DNA of 64,000 bases, taken from positions 4,146,501 to 4,210,500 of the forward strand of contig NZ_CP061336.1 in NCBI RefSeq assembly GCF_005473905.2, given 5' to 3'. This document shows, piece by piece, positions 63,924 through 64,000 of the stretch. Origin of the DNA: Ruminiclostridium herbifermentans (GTDB taxonomy: Bacteria > Bacillota > Clostridia > Acetivibrionales > DSM-1351). The notes beneath the pieces were generated by a model that was not told the DNA's origin, did no database searches, and worked only from the letters and a program-made list of their open reading frames with translations. How positions within the stretch are numbered: position 1 is the first letter of the stretch; every line of letters starts with the position of its first letter. The position numbers and the translations under genes were made by a program.

Positions 63924-64000
63924 TTATTTCTTAACTTTTACGTCTTCTTTCTTAGCTTTTCCAACAAAAATTGTACCTAGATTCTCGCCATTAATTATAT
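63924..64000 (-). CDS. C-terminal end of a minus-strand gene, possibly glutamate 5-kinase
   Basis: The last 24 codons of a gene entering from beyond the window read IINGENLGTIFVGKAKKEDV and end KVKK-stop. A G-x-N-[IL]-GT-[IL]-F-[VI] tail resembles the linker or C-terminus of ProB-type kinases, but the stretch is too short for a firm call. Confidence 0.4.
   Translation of the reverse strand, partial: IINGENLGTIFVGKAKKEDVKVKK

Noticed and set aside
1-64000. tRNA or rRNA genes
   Set aside because: None was recognised by eye. tRNAscan-SE and barrnap would settle this.

Overview
The window is from a low-GC Gram-positive anaerobe, most likely a mesophilic Clostridium/Ruminiclostridium-type Firmicute. 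The evidence is the very AT-rich intergenic DNA, strong AGGAGG ribosome binding sites, TTG and GTG starts, a clostridial secreted beta-propeller protein with a copper-amine-oxidase-N domain, and many clostridial serine-recombinase and ICE genes. No rRNA or tRNA gene was recognised.

About 0.3-49.7 kb is an accessory island built from several mobile elements. From the left: a tandem-HEPN pair (0.6-2.8 kb); a serine recombinase with a partner that lacks the catalytic domain (3.1-5.7 kb); a second overlapping recombinase pair (6.4-8.9 kb); an IS21 element (8.9-11.1 kb); a GC-richer ICE remnant with an adenine methylase and an Api92-like protein (11.1-13.5 kb); an orphan zinc-ribbon protein with a possible nuclease end (13.8-16.0 kb); a graveyard of IS6, IS91 and IS200/IS605 elements (16.9-19.7 kb); a secreted matrixin-like protease with a membrane-anchored partner (19.9-21.4 kb); and a VanZ-like membrane protein. 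A third recombinase pair, closely related to the second, then opens a compact element of about 14 kb (22.8-36.9 kb). Its order is recombinases, a structured RNA, a gamma-glutamylcyclotransferase and amidoligase pair, a decayed amidoligase paralog, an HK97 capsid protein, a primase-polymerase/DUF927 replication protein, a small HTH regulator facing operator repeats, rightward accessory genes, and a cluster of GGTAAT/ATTACC iterons that may be its origin. This resembles a phage satellite, but terminase, portal and protease are absent.

The most notable locus is 37.0-45.7 kb. It is a three-gene minus-strand operon encoding a DEAD/DEAH-type helicase, a nucleoside-phosphorylase-fold protein and a 1435-residue NACHT (STAND) ATPase. 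The C-terminus of the phosphorylase protein and the N-terminus of the NACHT protein carry the same short motif (NG-x-[IV]-x-GPINT-x-S), as expected for a sensor and an effector that join through an amyloid-like or beta-stacking motif. I read it as an anti-phage abortive-infection system. It is followed by a decayed small gene, a scar resembling the 3' end of rlmD, and an IS66 element flanked by unusually long (113-bp) perfect direct repeats.

From 49.7 kb onward the sequence looks like core genome: rlmD, a 1.1-kb higher-order minisatellite, an iron-sulfur flavoprotein-like reductase, an internally deleted IS30, the secreted beta-propeller protein, a 218-nt foldback structure, a ferritin-like protein, a four-helix membrane protein, an M23 peptidase-bactofilin pair, and a class A penicillin-binding protein. 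The rlmD 3' end is the junction between core and island and is a plausible integration hotspot.
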